Both the position numbers and the translations under genes were made by a program. A stretch of 64,000 bases of DNA from Sporosarcina sp. P33 (lineage in GTDB: Bacteria > Bacillota > Bacilli > Bacillales_A > Planococcaceae), in NCBI RefSeq assembly GCF_002077155.1, contig NZ_CP015027.1, forward strand, positions 2,582,501-2,646,500. Direction: 5' to 3'. Below, piece by piece: positions 46,011 through 53,981 of the stretch; positions within the stretch are counted from its first letter, which is position 1; every line of letters begins with the position of its first letter. The notes below the pieces were generated by a model. That model was not told where the DNA came from and ran no database searches. It saw only the letters and a list, made by a program, of their open reading frames with translations.

Positions 46011-47387
46011 ATGAATGAACTAAAAGCGATAAAAGGGAATATTGTAGCCCCTGACAAAGTCTATTTTGATCATTATTTGGTTTATAAAAATGACGAAATC
46101 GTAGCCATTGAAGAACATGTCACCGGCGATACGGATGTATTGGATGCAAGTGGAAAGTACGTATTACCAGGCGCAGTGGATGCTCATGTTCATTGTTATA
46201 GTGCCCTGTCCGAGGGGTTTGAAGCAGCAACAAGATCTGCTGCGGGCGGCGGCGTGACCACAATTGTGGAAATGCCATACGATGCAGATAAATTGATCTG
46301 CAATGAAAAGGTCTTCAAAGAAAAAATTGAATTGCTGGAGAAAGAGGCTGTTGTGGATGTCGCTTTATTGGCGACAATTGCGCCTGAAAACGGTCTGGAT
46401 CAGATTCCGTTGCTCTCAAAAGCCGGCGCGTGCGGTTTTAAAATCTCTTTATTCAATACACATCCAGTACGTTTTCCAAAGATTGATGAAGGTATTCTTG
46501 AAGATGCGTTTCAATTGACGAGAAAGGCGGGAAGACCGATTAGTGTCCACGCGGAGACAGATTCTATTGTGCGCAAAAATATTGAGAGGTACCAGGATCT
46601 AGGCGTGAACAATCCAATTGCCCATTGCTGGAGCAGACCAAAGCTTGCGGAATCGACTGCTGCACTGACAATTTTAGAGATGGCGTACCAATTGAAAGCG
46701 AAAGCACATTTGCATCATACGACTTTCCCCCACGTATTTGACCTGGTGGAAGAGTATAAGGACAGGGGCGCCAATGTTACCGCGGAAACATGTACACATT
46801 ATCTAGTATTCAGTGAAGATGACATGGAACGGTTAGGTGCGAAAGGTAAAATCAATCCGCCTTTGCGACCTGAAAAAGATCGATTAGGACTGTGGAAAAT
46901 GTTGGAGGAAGGGAATATTGACATGGTGACTTCAGACCATGCCCCTTGGCCCATAGAAGCAAAGCAGCATGAAAATATTTTTGAAAATTCATCAGGTGCT
47001 CCTGGTGTAGAAGTTTTGTTGCCGATTTTATATAGTGAAGGTGTAGCCAAAGGAAGAATTTCCTTAAATAGATTAGTTAAATTAATCAGTGAATATCCTG
47101 CAGAACGTTTTGGCCTGGGACATCGCAAAGGGAAATTGGCATCAGGCTATGATGCTGATTTCGTCGTATTGGATCCAAACCAGGACGTTGTGGTGAAAGC
47201 AAAAGACATGCATTCTAACGCTGACTGGAGTCCCTATGAAGACATGCAGTTGCAAGGTAAAATTGAATCTACATATTTACGTGGTAAAGCCATTTATGAC
47301 GGTGATAAAGTCTATGGGGAAAAGGGATACGGTAAGTATATCCCTGCACAATTTGGAGGTGAAAACTCCGATGGGTTCCAACATTAA
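46011..47387 (+). CDS. Cyclic amidohydrolase, allantoinase/hydantoinase type
   Basis: A 458-residue amidohydrolase. Metal ligands are in DAHVHCYS (His-x-His), GFKISLF (the carboxylated Lys), HAETDS, HHTTFPHVF and TSDHAPWP. The layout and the DHAPW ending fit AllB/hydantoinase rather than PyrC. Enzymes of this group open five- or six-membered cyclic ureides such as allantoin, hydantoin or dihydropyrimidine. It would overlap in function with the PuuE-like protein encoded in the same operon, so one of the two probably acts on a different ring. Its last 17 bases overlap the start of the next gene. Confidence 0.88.
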   Translation: MNELKAIKGNIVAPDKVYFDHYLVYKNDEIVAIEEHVTGDTDVLDASGKYVLPGAVDAHVHCYSALSEGFEAATRSAAGGGVTTIVEMPYDADKLICNEKVFKEKIELLEKEAVVDVALLATIAPENGLDQIPLLSKAGACGFKISLFNTHPVRFPKIDEGILEDAFQLTRKAGRPISVHAETDSIVRKNIERYQDLGVNNPIAHCWSRPKLAESTAALTILEMAYQLKAKAHLHHTTFPHVFDLVEEYKDRGANVTAETCTHYLVFSEDDMERLGAKGKINPPLRPEKDRLGLWKMLEEGNIDMVTSDHAPWPIEAKQHENIFENSSGAPGVEVLLPILYSEGVAKGRISLNRLVKLISEYPAERFGLGHRKGKLASGYDADFVVLDPNQDVVVKAKDMHSNADWSPYEDMQLQGKIESTYLRGKAIYDGDKVYGEKGYGKYIPAQFGGENSDGFQH

Positions 47388-48621
47388 AATGAACACTGAG
47401 AGAATTAAAGGTGATATCTCTATATTGGCAAATATTGTTGACCAAGATCGTCCTCTCTACACACGCAGACCATTTACAGGTGAGTATTTGAAGAGCAGGA
47501 AATGGTTAAAAGAGGAAATGGAGAAGGCAGGTTTAACTGTTTCTGTCGATGCTGCATCTAATTTGATTGGAGAACGAAAGGGCAGCCGTCCTGAATTGCC
47601 GCCGATAATGATTGGATCCCATACAGATTCTGTCGTGGGTGGAGGTCGTTTCGATGGAATTATCGGGGTTTTGGGGGGGATAGAAATTGCGCGACAGCTA
47701 GACGAACAGGACGTACGATTGGAACATACATTGTTAATCGTTGATTTCACTGCAGAGGAAGCAAGTGAATTCGGTATTTCCACTATTGGAAGCAGGGGAA
47801 TGGTTGGCAACTTGAACAAAGAAATATTGGAACGTGTCAATCATGACGGAATCACACTACGTGAAGGACTGGAGCAATTGGGCGGCAGACCATCCGAATT
47901 GGAAAAAGAAAAGAAAAAAAACGGAGATATCAGCTTGTATTTGGAATTGCATATCGAACAGGGCCCTGTCCTTGAACAAACAGGACATGAACTTGGTGCA
48001 GTGACGGGCATTGTGGGTATTAGGCGCTACAAGGTTACTTGCCATGGACAAGCCAATCATGCTGGTACTACACCAATGAATATGCGGGCAGATGCATTGG
48101 CAGCAGCTTCTGAAGTTATTCTTTCCATTGAGTATGTAGCAAACCAATCCTATTCTACACAAATAGTGGGAACGGTCGGCCGTCTGTTTGTTGAGCCAAA
48201 TGCTTCGAATGTGGTACCTGGTAAAGTTGTATTTGATTTTGAGCTAAGATCTTTGGAATCAGATGTATTAGATGAAGCTATCGAAAATATTGGACAGAGT
48301 ATTGATTCCATTGCTGTTAAAAGAACTCTGGATATCACAATTGAGCCGCTTTCAGTTTCAGATGGTATTATCATTAACGAAGATGTCGTGGAAGGTGTGT
48401 TCCACAGTTGCCAAGAAGTTGGCAGTAGTTTAAGATTGCCGAGCGGGGCCGGTCATGACGCTAATCAAATTGCATCTATAGCACCTGTCGGTATGGTTTT
48501 TGTGCCAAGTCAAAATGGTGTCAGTCATTCATCAGACGAGTGGACAGATTATGAGCTTGTAACCAAGGGGATTCAGGCACTGTGGAATACCTTAATTTAT
48601 TTTGATAAGCAATTTAAATAA
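47371..48621 (+). CDS. M20-family carbamoylase/allantoate amidohydrolase
   Basis: A 416-residue Zn-dependent hydrolase of the hydantoinase/carbamoylase group (AllC, N-carbamoyl-L-amino acid hydrolase, beta-ureidopropionase). Motifs: IGSHTDSVVGGGRFDG (metal His and Asp), FTAEEASEFG with the catalytic Glu pair, ELHIEQGPVLE, HAGTTPMNMRADAL and LPSGAGHDANQ near the C-terminus. It should remove the carbamoyl or ureido group from the ring-opened product. The ATG at 47371 follows GGAGGT by ten bases and overlaps the previous gene by 17 bases, showing tight operon coupling. Confidence 0.88.
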   Translation: MGSNIKMNTERIKGDISILANIVDQDRPLYTRRPFTGEYLKSRKWLKEEMEKAGLTVSVDAASNLIGERKGSRPELPPIMIGSHTDSVVGGGRFDGIIGVLGGIEIARQLDEQDVRLEHTLLIVDFTAEEASEFGISTIGSRGMVGNLNKEILERVNHDGITLREGLEQLGGRPSELEKEKKKNGDISLYLELHIEQGPVLEQTGHELGAVTGIVGIRRYKVTCHGQANHAGTTPMNMRADALAAASEVILSIEYVANQSYSTQIVGTVGRLFVEPNASNVVPGKVVFDFELRSLESDVLDEAIENIGQSIDSIAVKRTLDITIEPLSVSDGIIINEDVVEGVFHSCQEVGSSLRLPSGAGHDANQIASIAPVGMVFVPSQNGVSHSSDEWTDYELVTKGIQALWNTLIYFDKQFK

Positions 48622-48641
48622 GACTATATAATTCACGATTC

Positions 48642-48683
48642 AAGAACCCTATTTTCATGTATAAGACATGAAAAAGGGTTCTT
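48642..48683 (+). terminator. Terminator within the ureide cluster
   Basis: AAGAACCCTATTTTCATG pairs with CATGAAAAAGGGTTCTT across a 7-base loop, then TTGATT. The T tail is short, so read-through into the next gene is possible. Confidence 0.65.
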
Positions 48684-48717
48684 TGATTAAATAGAAAGTT
48701 TACGGGGGGATTATCAA

Positions 48718-50037
48718 ATGATAGAAGTTATTCAGTCAATGAGGGAACGCTTGTTACAAACAAATAGCCCCTCATTGAACCATTCGGGAGTTTCCGGGGA
48801 AAGACTTACAAGCAGACTAATAGAAATCGCAAAGATTGGTTTGACTGTGGAGGGAGGCTCCCATCGTTTAGGGTATTCTTCTGAAGAGGCACAGGCAAAA
48901 GGTCTAGTGAAAAAATGGATAAATGAGATGGGGTTAGAAGTTAGGATGGACGGCGCCGGGAATATAATTGGTAGATTGGAAGGCAAGAAAGGCTTACCCG
49001 CTATTGCATGTGGTTCCCATATAGACAGTGTACCGAATGGCGGTCACTTTGATGGGGTCCTAGGTGTGCTTGCGGCATTGGAAGTGTTGGAAGCGTGGAA
49101 GTACATTGGTTTCCAGCCGACCGTCCCGGTTGAAGTGATTGTGTTTGCGGACGAGGAAGGAACCCGCTTTAATACAGGTTATATTGGCAGCAGTGCCATG
49201 ACGGGTAAGGCGGAATGGAACTTTCTCTCCCGTCTAACCGATCAAGAAGATTATAGATTTGCAGATATTGCGAGGGTGGCGGGAATCACTCAAGAAAGTT
49301 TTACCAACGCTGCACGTTCTGCAGATGAACTATCAGCTTACATCGAAGTGCATATTGAGCAAGGGACGCAGTTGGAAAGGAATGAACAACCCGTAGGAAT
49401 AGTTACAGGAATTGCGGGTTCTTCCAATTTAGAATTAAAGTTTATAGGCATGGCGGCACATGCTGGCAACACTCCAATGAAGGGCCGACGCGATGCATTG
49501 GTTGCCGCTAGCCATTTCATTTCAACACTTCCCGAATTAGCATTGTCAGTTAGCGATACGGCGGTGGCGACTGTTGGCCAGCTGCATGTTTATCCGAATG
49601 GAAGTAACGTAGTGCCTGGAGAAGTCAGGTTAAGTGTAGATCTCCGTGATATTTATTCAAATTCTATTCAGCGGCTTATGGAGAAAGTGAAGAGTCGAGC
49701 AACGGATATCGAACGACTTTTCAATGTCCAAGTGGAATGGACTGACACATTGCAAATAGCTCCCACTTTAATGGATCAGACATTGATTGAACTCCAGGAA
49801 AAAACTATTAAAAAAAATGGTATGATACCCGTTCATCTACCAAGTGGAGCAGGTCACGATGCAATGGTAATGGGCCGTCATATACCAACTGCTATGTTCT
49901 TCACTAGGAGTCTGGGCGGAATTAGCCACCATCCCGCAGAATGGTCGGATTTGTCTGATTGCATGCAGACAGTCCATGTATTGAAGGGGTTTTTGGAGAG
50001 ATTATCAAGTGACTTGGCTGAACGCGGAAACATTTAG
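48718..50037 (+). CDS. Second M20-family carbamoylase/allantoate amidohydrolase
   Basis: A 439-residue enzyme of the same group as the gene before it, but clearly different in sequence. Motifs: CGSHIDSVPNGGHFDG, FADEEGTRF, HIEQGTQLERN, HAGNTPMKGRRDAL and LPSGAGHDAMV. This copy has the canonical EEGTRF motif where the neighbour has EEASEF. Two such enzymes could act in series on allantoate and ureidoglycolate, or on different substrates. GGGGGGA lies ahead of the ATG. It lies after a hairpin, so it may be expressed at a lower level. Confidence 0.88.
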   Translation: MIEVIQSMRERLLQTNSPSLNHSGVSGERLTSRLIEIAKIGLTVEGGSHRLGYSSEEAQAKGLVKKWINEMGLEVRMDGAGNIIGRLEGKKGLPAIACGSHIDSVPNGGHFDGVLGVLAALEVLEAWKYIGFQPTVPVEVIVFADEEGTRFNTGYIGSSAMTGKAEWNFLSRLTDQEDYRFADIARVAGITQESFTNAARSADELSAYIEVHIEQGTQLERNEQPVGIVTGIAGSSNLELKFIGMAAHAGNTPMKGRRDALVAASHFISTLPELALSVSDTAVATVGQLHVYPNGSNVVPGEVRLSVDLRDIYSNSIQRLMEKVKSRATDIERLFNVQVEWTDTLQIAPTLMDQTLIELQEKTIKKNGMIPVHLPSGAGHDAMVMGRHIPTAMFFTRSLGGISHHPAEWSDLSDCMQTVHVLKGFLERLSSDLAERGNI

Positions 50038-50136
50038 GAGAATAAAAGCCTAAGTAACCAAATGATAGTTAAAAAGAATTTCGGTTCATATTCATAGGTC
50101 AGTTAGGGGTGATTTCATTAATTTATACAATAGTAC

Positions 50137-50164
50137 AGCAGGATTAAAAGCAACCTGCTTTTTA
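50137..50164 (+). terminator. Terminator after the second carbamoylase
   Basis: AGCAGG pairs with CCTGCT across 11 bases, followed by a T-rich tail. The stem is short, so this is a modest candidate. Confidence 0.55.
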
Positions 50165-50181
50165 TATAGATATAAAGGCAA

Positions 50182-50457
50182 TCATTTATATTTCTTCACA
50201 AGATAAAGAGCTAGACAATCATTTTGATGGGTAACTACTTTAACTTCCTTAAATTCTTCAACTCTATAACCAGCCCAACCCTTCCTTACAAATCTGGTAT
50301 TCCCGAGTAGCCCACTCCACGCTAACCGGGTAGGAGGAATATGTAATGTCCGTCCAATTTAACCATCTAAAACCACCGTTCTTTTGGGATCCTGTATACA
50401 ACACAACTTGGAAACCACTCCGAATCTTTTAGGAATTATTTGGCGAACAGGCACCAT
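50182..50457 (-). pseudogene. Remnant of an unrecognised gene with one in-frame stop
   Basis: A minus-strand frame of 92 codons from ATG at 50457 to TGA at 50182, broken once by TAA at 50359-50361. It reads MVPVRQIIPKRFGVVSK, stop region after RTVVLDG, then IGRTLHIPPTRLAWSGLLG and RKGWAGYRVEEFKEVKVV, ending LALYLVKKYK. The even amino acid use and the lysine-rich end suggest that it once coded. I do not know the family. It is at the right edge of the island, just inside the duplicated hairpin. Confidence 0.45.
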
Positions 50458-50465
50458 CTCCTGAT

Positions 50466-50518
50466 TAATATAAGCCGTACAGCAAGCCCAGTTTACTGAC
50501 TTGCTGTACGGATTTTTT
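50466..50518 (+). terminator. Right copy of the hemY-type terminator hairpin
   Basis: AAGCCGTACAGCAAG pairs with CTTGCTGTACGG across CCCAGTTTACTGA, then seven T. It differs from the copy at 37941-37994 by about five of 53 bases, and a stem A-T pair there is a G-C pair here, so both arms changed together. There is no active gene right before it. Confidence 0.85.
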
Positions 50519-50535
50519 TGTTTGGATCGGGAGTA

Positions 50536-50561
50536 GGGAATGAGGGGGTGGGGTGTTGGGG
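50536..50561 (+). other. G-rich tract with quadruplex potential
   Basis: Four G runs (3, 5, 4 and 4 G) within 26 bases, with loops of one to five bases. It lies just before the 21-bp array at 50568. Confidence 0.6.
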
Positions 50562-50567
50562 TGTTGG

Positions 50568-50756
50568 AATGGCGCCATTGTAGGTCGGTATGCCGCGGTG
50601 CGATACGTCAATGGCGCGGTTGTCGCTGGGAATCGCGCGTTCCGTGTAAAGAATGGCGCGGTGGAGAGTCCGATTGGCGCAGTTCCACACGATAATAGCA
50701 CGGTCGCCGCTGTGATTAACGCGGTGCAACACGCCAATAGCGCGATCCCTCCAACA
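50568..50756. repeat. Nine 21-bp units with core AATGGCGCGGT
   Basis: Units start at 50568 and every 21 bases after, with no slippage, each with AAT(G/A)GCGCGGT or a close form and then about ten variable bases. A plus frame stays open through all units with a 7-residue period (NGAVVAG, NRAFRVK, NGAVESP). The region between the right-hand hairpin and yhfH is otherwise empty. Confidence 0.85.
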
Positions 50757-50781
50757 CCAACAAAAAACTCAATTTTAACGC

Positions 50782-50809
50782 AAAAAAAAGCGAATATAGG
50801 AATATTCGC
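50782..50809 (-). terminator. Terminator of yhfH
   Basis: GCGAATAT pairs with ATATTCGC around a 4-base loop; on minus a run of eight T follows (plus AAAAAAAA at 50782-50789). Confidence 0.82.
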
Positions 50810-50826
50810 CGAATGAAAGTTTTAAA

Positions 50827-50952
50827 TTATTTTACGTTGCACTGATCACATTGGTTGGAGTAGCACTCATGCTGCTCTTCGATATCGTTCCCGCATGTCA
50901 CACAAACCTTCGCCGGCAAGTTTCTGAAAAAATCTACGATGCTTTCTACCAT
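50827..50952 (-). CDS. yhfH: YhfH family small Zn-ribbon-like protein
   Basis: A 41-residue protein, MVESIVDFFRNLPAKV followed by CVTCGNDIEEQHECYSNQC and a final CNVK. The four or five cysteines in CxxC pairs suggest a metal-binding ribbon. It matches the B. subtilis YhfH family as I recall it and lies beside lplJ, as there. ATG at 50952 is 11 bases after GAGGGG; a longer frame upstream has no better site. Function unknown. Confidence 0.8.
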   Translation of the reverse strand: MVESIVDFFRNLPAKVCVTCGNDIEEQHECYSNQCDQCNVK

Positions 50953-50995
50953 AATAATCAATTCCCCTCTTGTTTGTTGTATAACTCCTTGGTAT

Positions 50996-51008
50996 ATACA
51001 CAGTGTAT
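50996..51008. promoter_or_regulatory. 13-bp palindrome in the yhfH-lplJ interval
   Basis: ATACACAGTGTAT is a perfect inverted repeat in the 207-base divergent interval. The GTGTA/TACAC arms resemble GntR-type operators, but no regulator gene is adjacent. Confidence 0.3.
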
Positions 51009-51159
51009 TATAACAGGTGTCAAAAGTCAACACTTGCTATAAACTTCTGTTAAAATGGATTCAACCCTTTAACGGCGGGATTTATCCATGTTTTGAAGGT
51101 TCTAAATTGAAAGAATTCAATAAAAATAAATGTGACAAATTTGTGAGGAGAGAAGAAAA

Positions 51160-52152
51160 ATGAAATTTATCGATAATCACGGCATCACAGATCCGCGAAT
51201 TAACCTGGCAATCGAAGAATATGTGCTCAACACAATGGATGTCGACAAAGATTCGTACTTGCTGTTCTATATCAACGAACCGTCCATCATCATCGGAAAG
51301 AACCAAAACACGGTAGAAGAGATCAACACAGAATTCGTAGACCGTGAAGGCATTCGTGTCGTGCGCAGGCTGTCCGGCGGCGGCGCGGTGTATCACGACA
51401 AAGGAAATTTGAACTTCAGTTTCATTACGAAAGACGACGGAGATTCATTCCGTAACTTCAAGAAATTTACGGAGCCTGTAACAGACGCGCTTGCGAAAAT
51501 GGGGATCAAGGCGGAATTGCTTGGCCGCAATGATATTTTGATTGATGGGCGAAAAATCTCAGGGAATGCGCAGTTCGCAACGGGGGACCGCATGTTCAGC
51601 CATGGCACATTGCTGTTTGATACAGATATGGAAGGTGTCGTAAACTCGCTGAAGGTCAAGAAGGACAAAATTGAGTCAAAAGGAATTAAATCCATCCGCA
51701 GCCGTGTGGCGAATATTTCTGAATTTCTTGAAGAGCCAATTTCGATAGAACAGTTCAGACAGGAGATTTTGAACTCCATATTCGGCGGAGAAGAAAACAT
51801 TGAGTATCGTGAATTGACGGATGACGACTGGACGAAAATCCGTGAGCTGTCCGCTGAGCGCTACAGCAACTGGGAGTGGAATTATGGACGTTCACCGAAG
51901 TTCAACTTACAGCAGTCTAAACGTTTCCCGGTCGGCGGAATTGATATCCGTCTGTTTGTGGAAAAAGGGATGATGGAAAATATCCAAATTTATGGAGACT
52001 TCTTCGGTGTGGGAGAAGTGCAGGAAATCGAAAATCGCTTAAAAGGCGTGAAGTATGAGCGGCAGGCGATTACAGAAGCACTGGAATCGATGGATGTGGA
52101 AAAAATCCTCGGCGGCATCAAGCTGGAAGAATTCGTCGGTCTGATTTATTAA
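51160..52152 (+). CDS. lplJ: Lipoate-protein ligase
   Basis: A 330-residue enzyme that activates free lipoate with ATP and attaches it to lipoyl domains. Visible: IGKNQNTVEEIN, RRLSGGGAVYHDKGNLNFSF (lipoate/ATP loop) and ISGNAQFATGDRMFSHGTLL. A C-terminal accessory domain runs from about 245. Length equals B. subtilis LplJ. GAGGAGAG before the ATG; adjacent to yhfH as in B. subtilis. Confidence 0.95.
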   Translation: MKFIDNHGITDPRINLAIEEYVLNTMDVDKDSYLLFYINEPSIIIGKNQNTVEEINTEFVDREGIRVVRRLSGGGAVYHDKGNLNFSFITKDDGDSFRNFKKFTEPVTDALAKMGIKAELLGRNDILIDGRKISGNAQFATGDRMFSHGTLLFDTDMEGVVNSLKVKKDKIESKGIKSIRSRVANISEFLEEPISIEQFRQEILNSIFGGEENIEYRELTDDDWTKIRELSAERYSNWEWNYGRSPKFNLQQSKRFPVGGIDIRLFVEKGMMENIQIYGDFFGVGEVQEIENRLKGVKYERQAITEALESMDVEKILGGIKLEEFVGLIY

Positions 52153-52159
52153 GCAACAG

Positions 52160-52187
52160 CGCATGTCTTGCGGGGCATGCGTTTTTT
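52160..52187 (+). terminator. Terminator after lplJ
   Basis: CGCATG pairs with CATGCG around a 10-base loop that can itself extend the stem, followed by six T. Confidence 0.75.
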
Positions 52188-52226
52188 GTGTGCAGGCGAT
52201 TTATTTATGTGTGCCCGTAAATGCGC

Positions 52227-52232
52227 TATAAT
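52227..52232 (+). promoter_or_regulatory. -10 element of the Bce-type operon
   Basis: TATAAT, about 29 bases before the GTG start of the response regulator gene. The -35 (TTTATG at about 52204) is weak, as expected for a promoter helped by an activator. Confidence 0.4.
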
Positions 52233-52260
52233 AAGCATAACTAGAAAGTGAGGGGTTACG

Positions 52261-52959
52261 GTGAAGCATCGAATATTCATTGTGGAAGATGATCAGAAAA
52301 TTGCACAGCTGCTGGCGGGAACGCTGGAGAAATATCAGTATGAAGTGGCGATTGTAAAAGATTTTGACCGGGTGGTGGAAGAGTGCGTCGCGTATAATCC
52401 GCATTTGGTGCTGCTTGATATTAACTTGCCGATTTATGACGGGTATTATTGGTGCCGGCAGCTGCGGCAGCATACGATGTGTCCGATCATCTTCATTTCA
52501 GCGCGTTCGGGCGATATGGATCAAGTATTTGCGCTCGAAAACGGCGGCGATGATTTCATTACGAAACCGTTCCATTATGAAATTGTCCTCGCGAAAATTA
52601 AAAGCCATCTGCGCCGGTCGTTTGGGGAATACTCACCGAATCAGTCAGAGCGCGTCATTGTGTCCGGGGATCTGACGCTGTACATAGAACGGATGGCGCT
52701 GCAAAAAGGTGAAGAAGATATTCCGCTTCAGAAGAAAGAGTGTGTCATTCTTGAATTGCTGATGGGCGAGTCGCCAAAAGTCGTTTCAAGGGAGCGGCTG
52801 CTCGAAGAATTATGGGATGACCAGTCGTTTGTCGATGAGAATACGTTAAATGTCAACATGGCGCGCGTACGCAAGAAATTAGCCGACTATGATGTGCAGT
52901 CGTGGATCGAAACCGTGCGCGGCGCGGGTTACCGGTTTGTACCGGAGTCGGAGGCCTGA
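52261..52959 (+). CDS. OmpR-family response regulator, BceR type
   Basis: A 232-residue regulator: receiver domain with Asp53 (LLDINLP) and the FITKPFHYEIVLAKI region, then a winged-helix domain (ENTLNVNMARVRKKL, RGAGYRF). The FHYEI region and neighbours point to the BceR/YxdJ/YtsA group, which answers to cell-wall-active peptides. GTG start after GGGGTT. Its stop overlaps the kinase start by one base. Confidence 0.9.
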   Translation: MKHRIFIVEDDQKIAQLLAGTLEKYQYEVAIVKDFDRVVEECVAYNPHLVLLDINLPIYDGYYWCRQLRQHTMCPIIFISARSGDMDQVFALENGGDDFITKPFHYEIVLAKIKSHLRRSFGEYSPNQSERVIVSGDLTLYIERMALQKGEEDIPLQKKECVILELLMGESPKVVSRERLLEELWDDQSFVDENTLNVNMARVRKKLADYDVQSWIETVRGAGYRFVPESEA

Positions 52960-53981
52960 TGAAAGCATTCATGCTGTTCGTCAAAGAACATATACCGTTT
53001 ATGCTGTTTCAGATCGGGCTCGTATCATTCATTTTGCTGCTGTACTGGCTTGACGGCTTCCGCAATCCGAACACTGCCATTTATTCAGTGGCAATGGGCA
53101 TCTTGCTGACGGCAGGGTATCTGGGCGCGAAATACATTATGCGGCGCACGTATTATGCGAAGATCGTTGAGAAGCCGAAGCAAATGGAAAGCGCATTGAT
53201 CCGTCATATACTGACGCCTGAACACAAACAGACGACGGAATTTATGCGCGAACTATACCGTCTGTACCAGCGGGAAGTGCAGACGCTCTATGATGTGCAA
53301 AACCGTCATATGCACTTTATGAATCAATGGGTGCATCAAATGAAAACGCCGATTTCGGTCATTAATTTATTGCTGCAGGAAGATGAAGTGGATAAGAAGA
53401 GCATCATGCAGGAAGTGGAACGGATCCAGAATGGGCTCGACATCGTCCTTGTGAATGCGCGGCTTGAAACGTTTGAAGACGATATGCAGATTGAACGGCT
53501 GCCGCTTCGCCAAGTGCTGCAGGAAGTGCTCAATGAAAATAAACGTCTTTTCATTGCGAACGGATTATTTCCTGTGCTGAACGTCGATGAGCATTTGACC
53601 GTGGCGACCGACCGGAAGTGGATCAAGTTTATGCTCAATCAATTTATTACGAATGCAGTGAAATATACATTTGAAAAAGGCAAGAAAATCCATGTCCAGG
53701 CTGTCCAAAAACCTGAAGGACTGTGTCTGGAAATTATGGATGAAGGCATCGGCATCCCGGCATCTGACTTGCACCGCGTGACGAAAGCATTTTTCACGGG
53801 TGAGAACGGCAGATTGTCAGGGGAGTCAACGGGAATGGGGCTGTATATCGCATCGGAAGTATGTGAGCGGCTCGGCCATCAATTGACGATTTCCTCGAAA
53901 CAGGGGGAAGGCACGACGATCGCGTTATTATTTACAGACGGAGAGGCGGGTGAACAGCCAGATGACACAACCGATCGTTAA
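52959..53981 (+). CDS. Intramembrane-sensing histidine kinase, BceS type
   Basis: A 340-residue kinase with two closely spaced N-terminal membrane helices (about 13-31 and 41-60) and almost no external loop. Phosphorylation His126 lies in QWVHQMKTPISV, a form typical of BceS kinases; ATPase motifs NAVKYTFEKG, DEGIGIP and GMGLYI follow. Such kinases do not bind peptide themselves but sense the partner ABC transporter. Overlaps the ATPase gene start. Confidence 0.9.
   Translation: MKAFMLFVKEHIPFMLFQIGLVSFILLLYWLDGFRNPNTAIYSVAMGILLTAGYLGAKYIMRRTYYAKIVEKPKQMESALIRHILTPEHKQTTEFMRELYRLYQREVQTLYDVQNRHMHFMNQWVHQMKTPISVINLLLQEDEVDKKSIMQEVERIQNGLDIVLVNARLETFEDDMQIERLPLRQVLQEVLNENKRLFIANGLFPVLNVDEHLTVATDRKWIKFMLNQFITNAVKYTFEKGKKIHVQAVQKPEGLCLEIMDEGIGIPASDLHRVTKAFFTGENGRLSGESTGMGLYIASEVCERLGHQLTISSKQGEGTTIALLFTDGEAGEQPDDTTDR

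Noticed and set aside
50953-51159. Vegetative promoter for yhfH with TTGACT and TATAAT on minus
   Set aside because: The two hexamers are only 12 bases apart, so they do not make one promoter.
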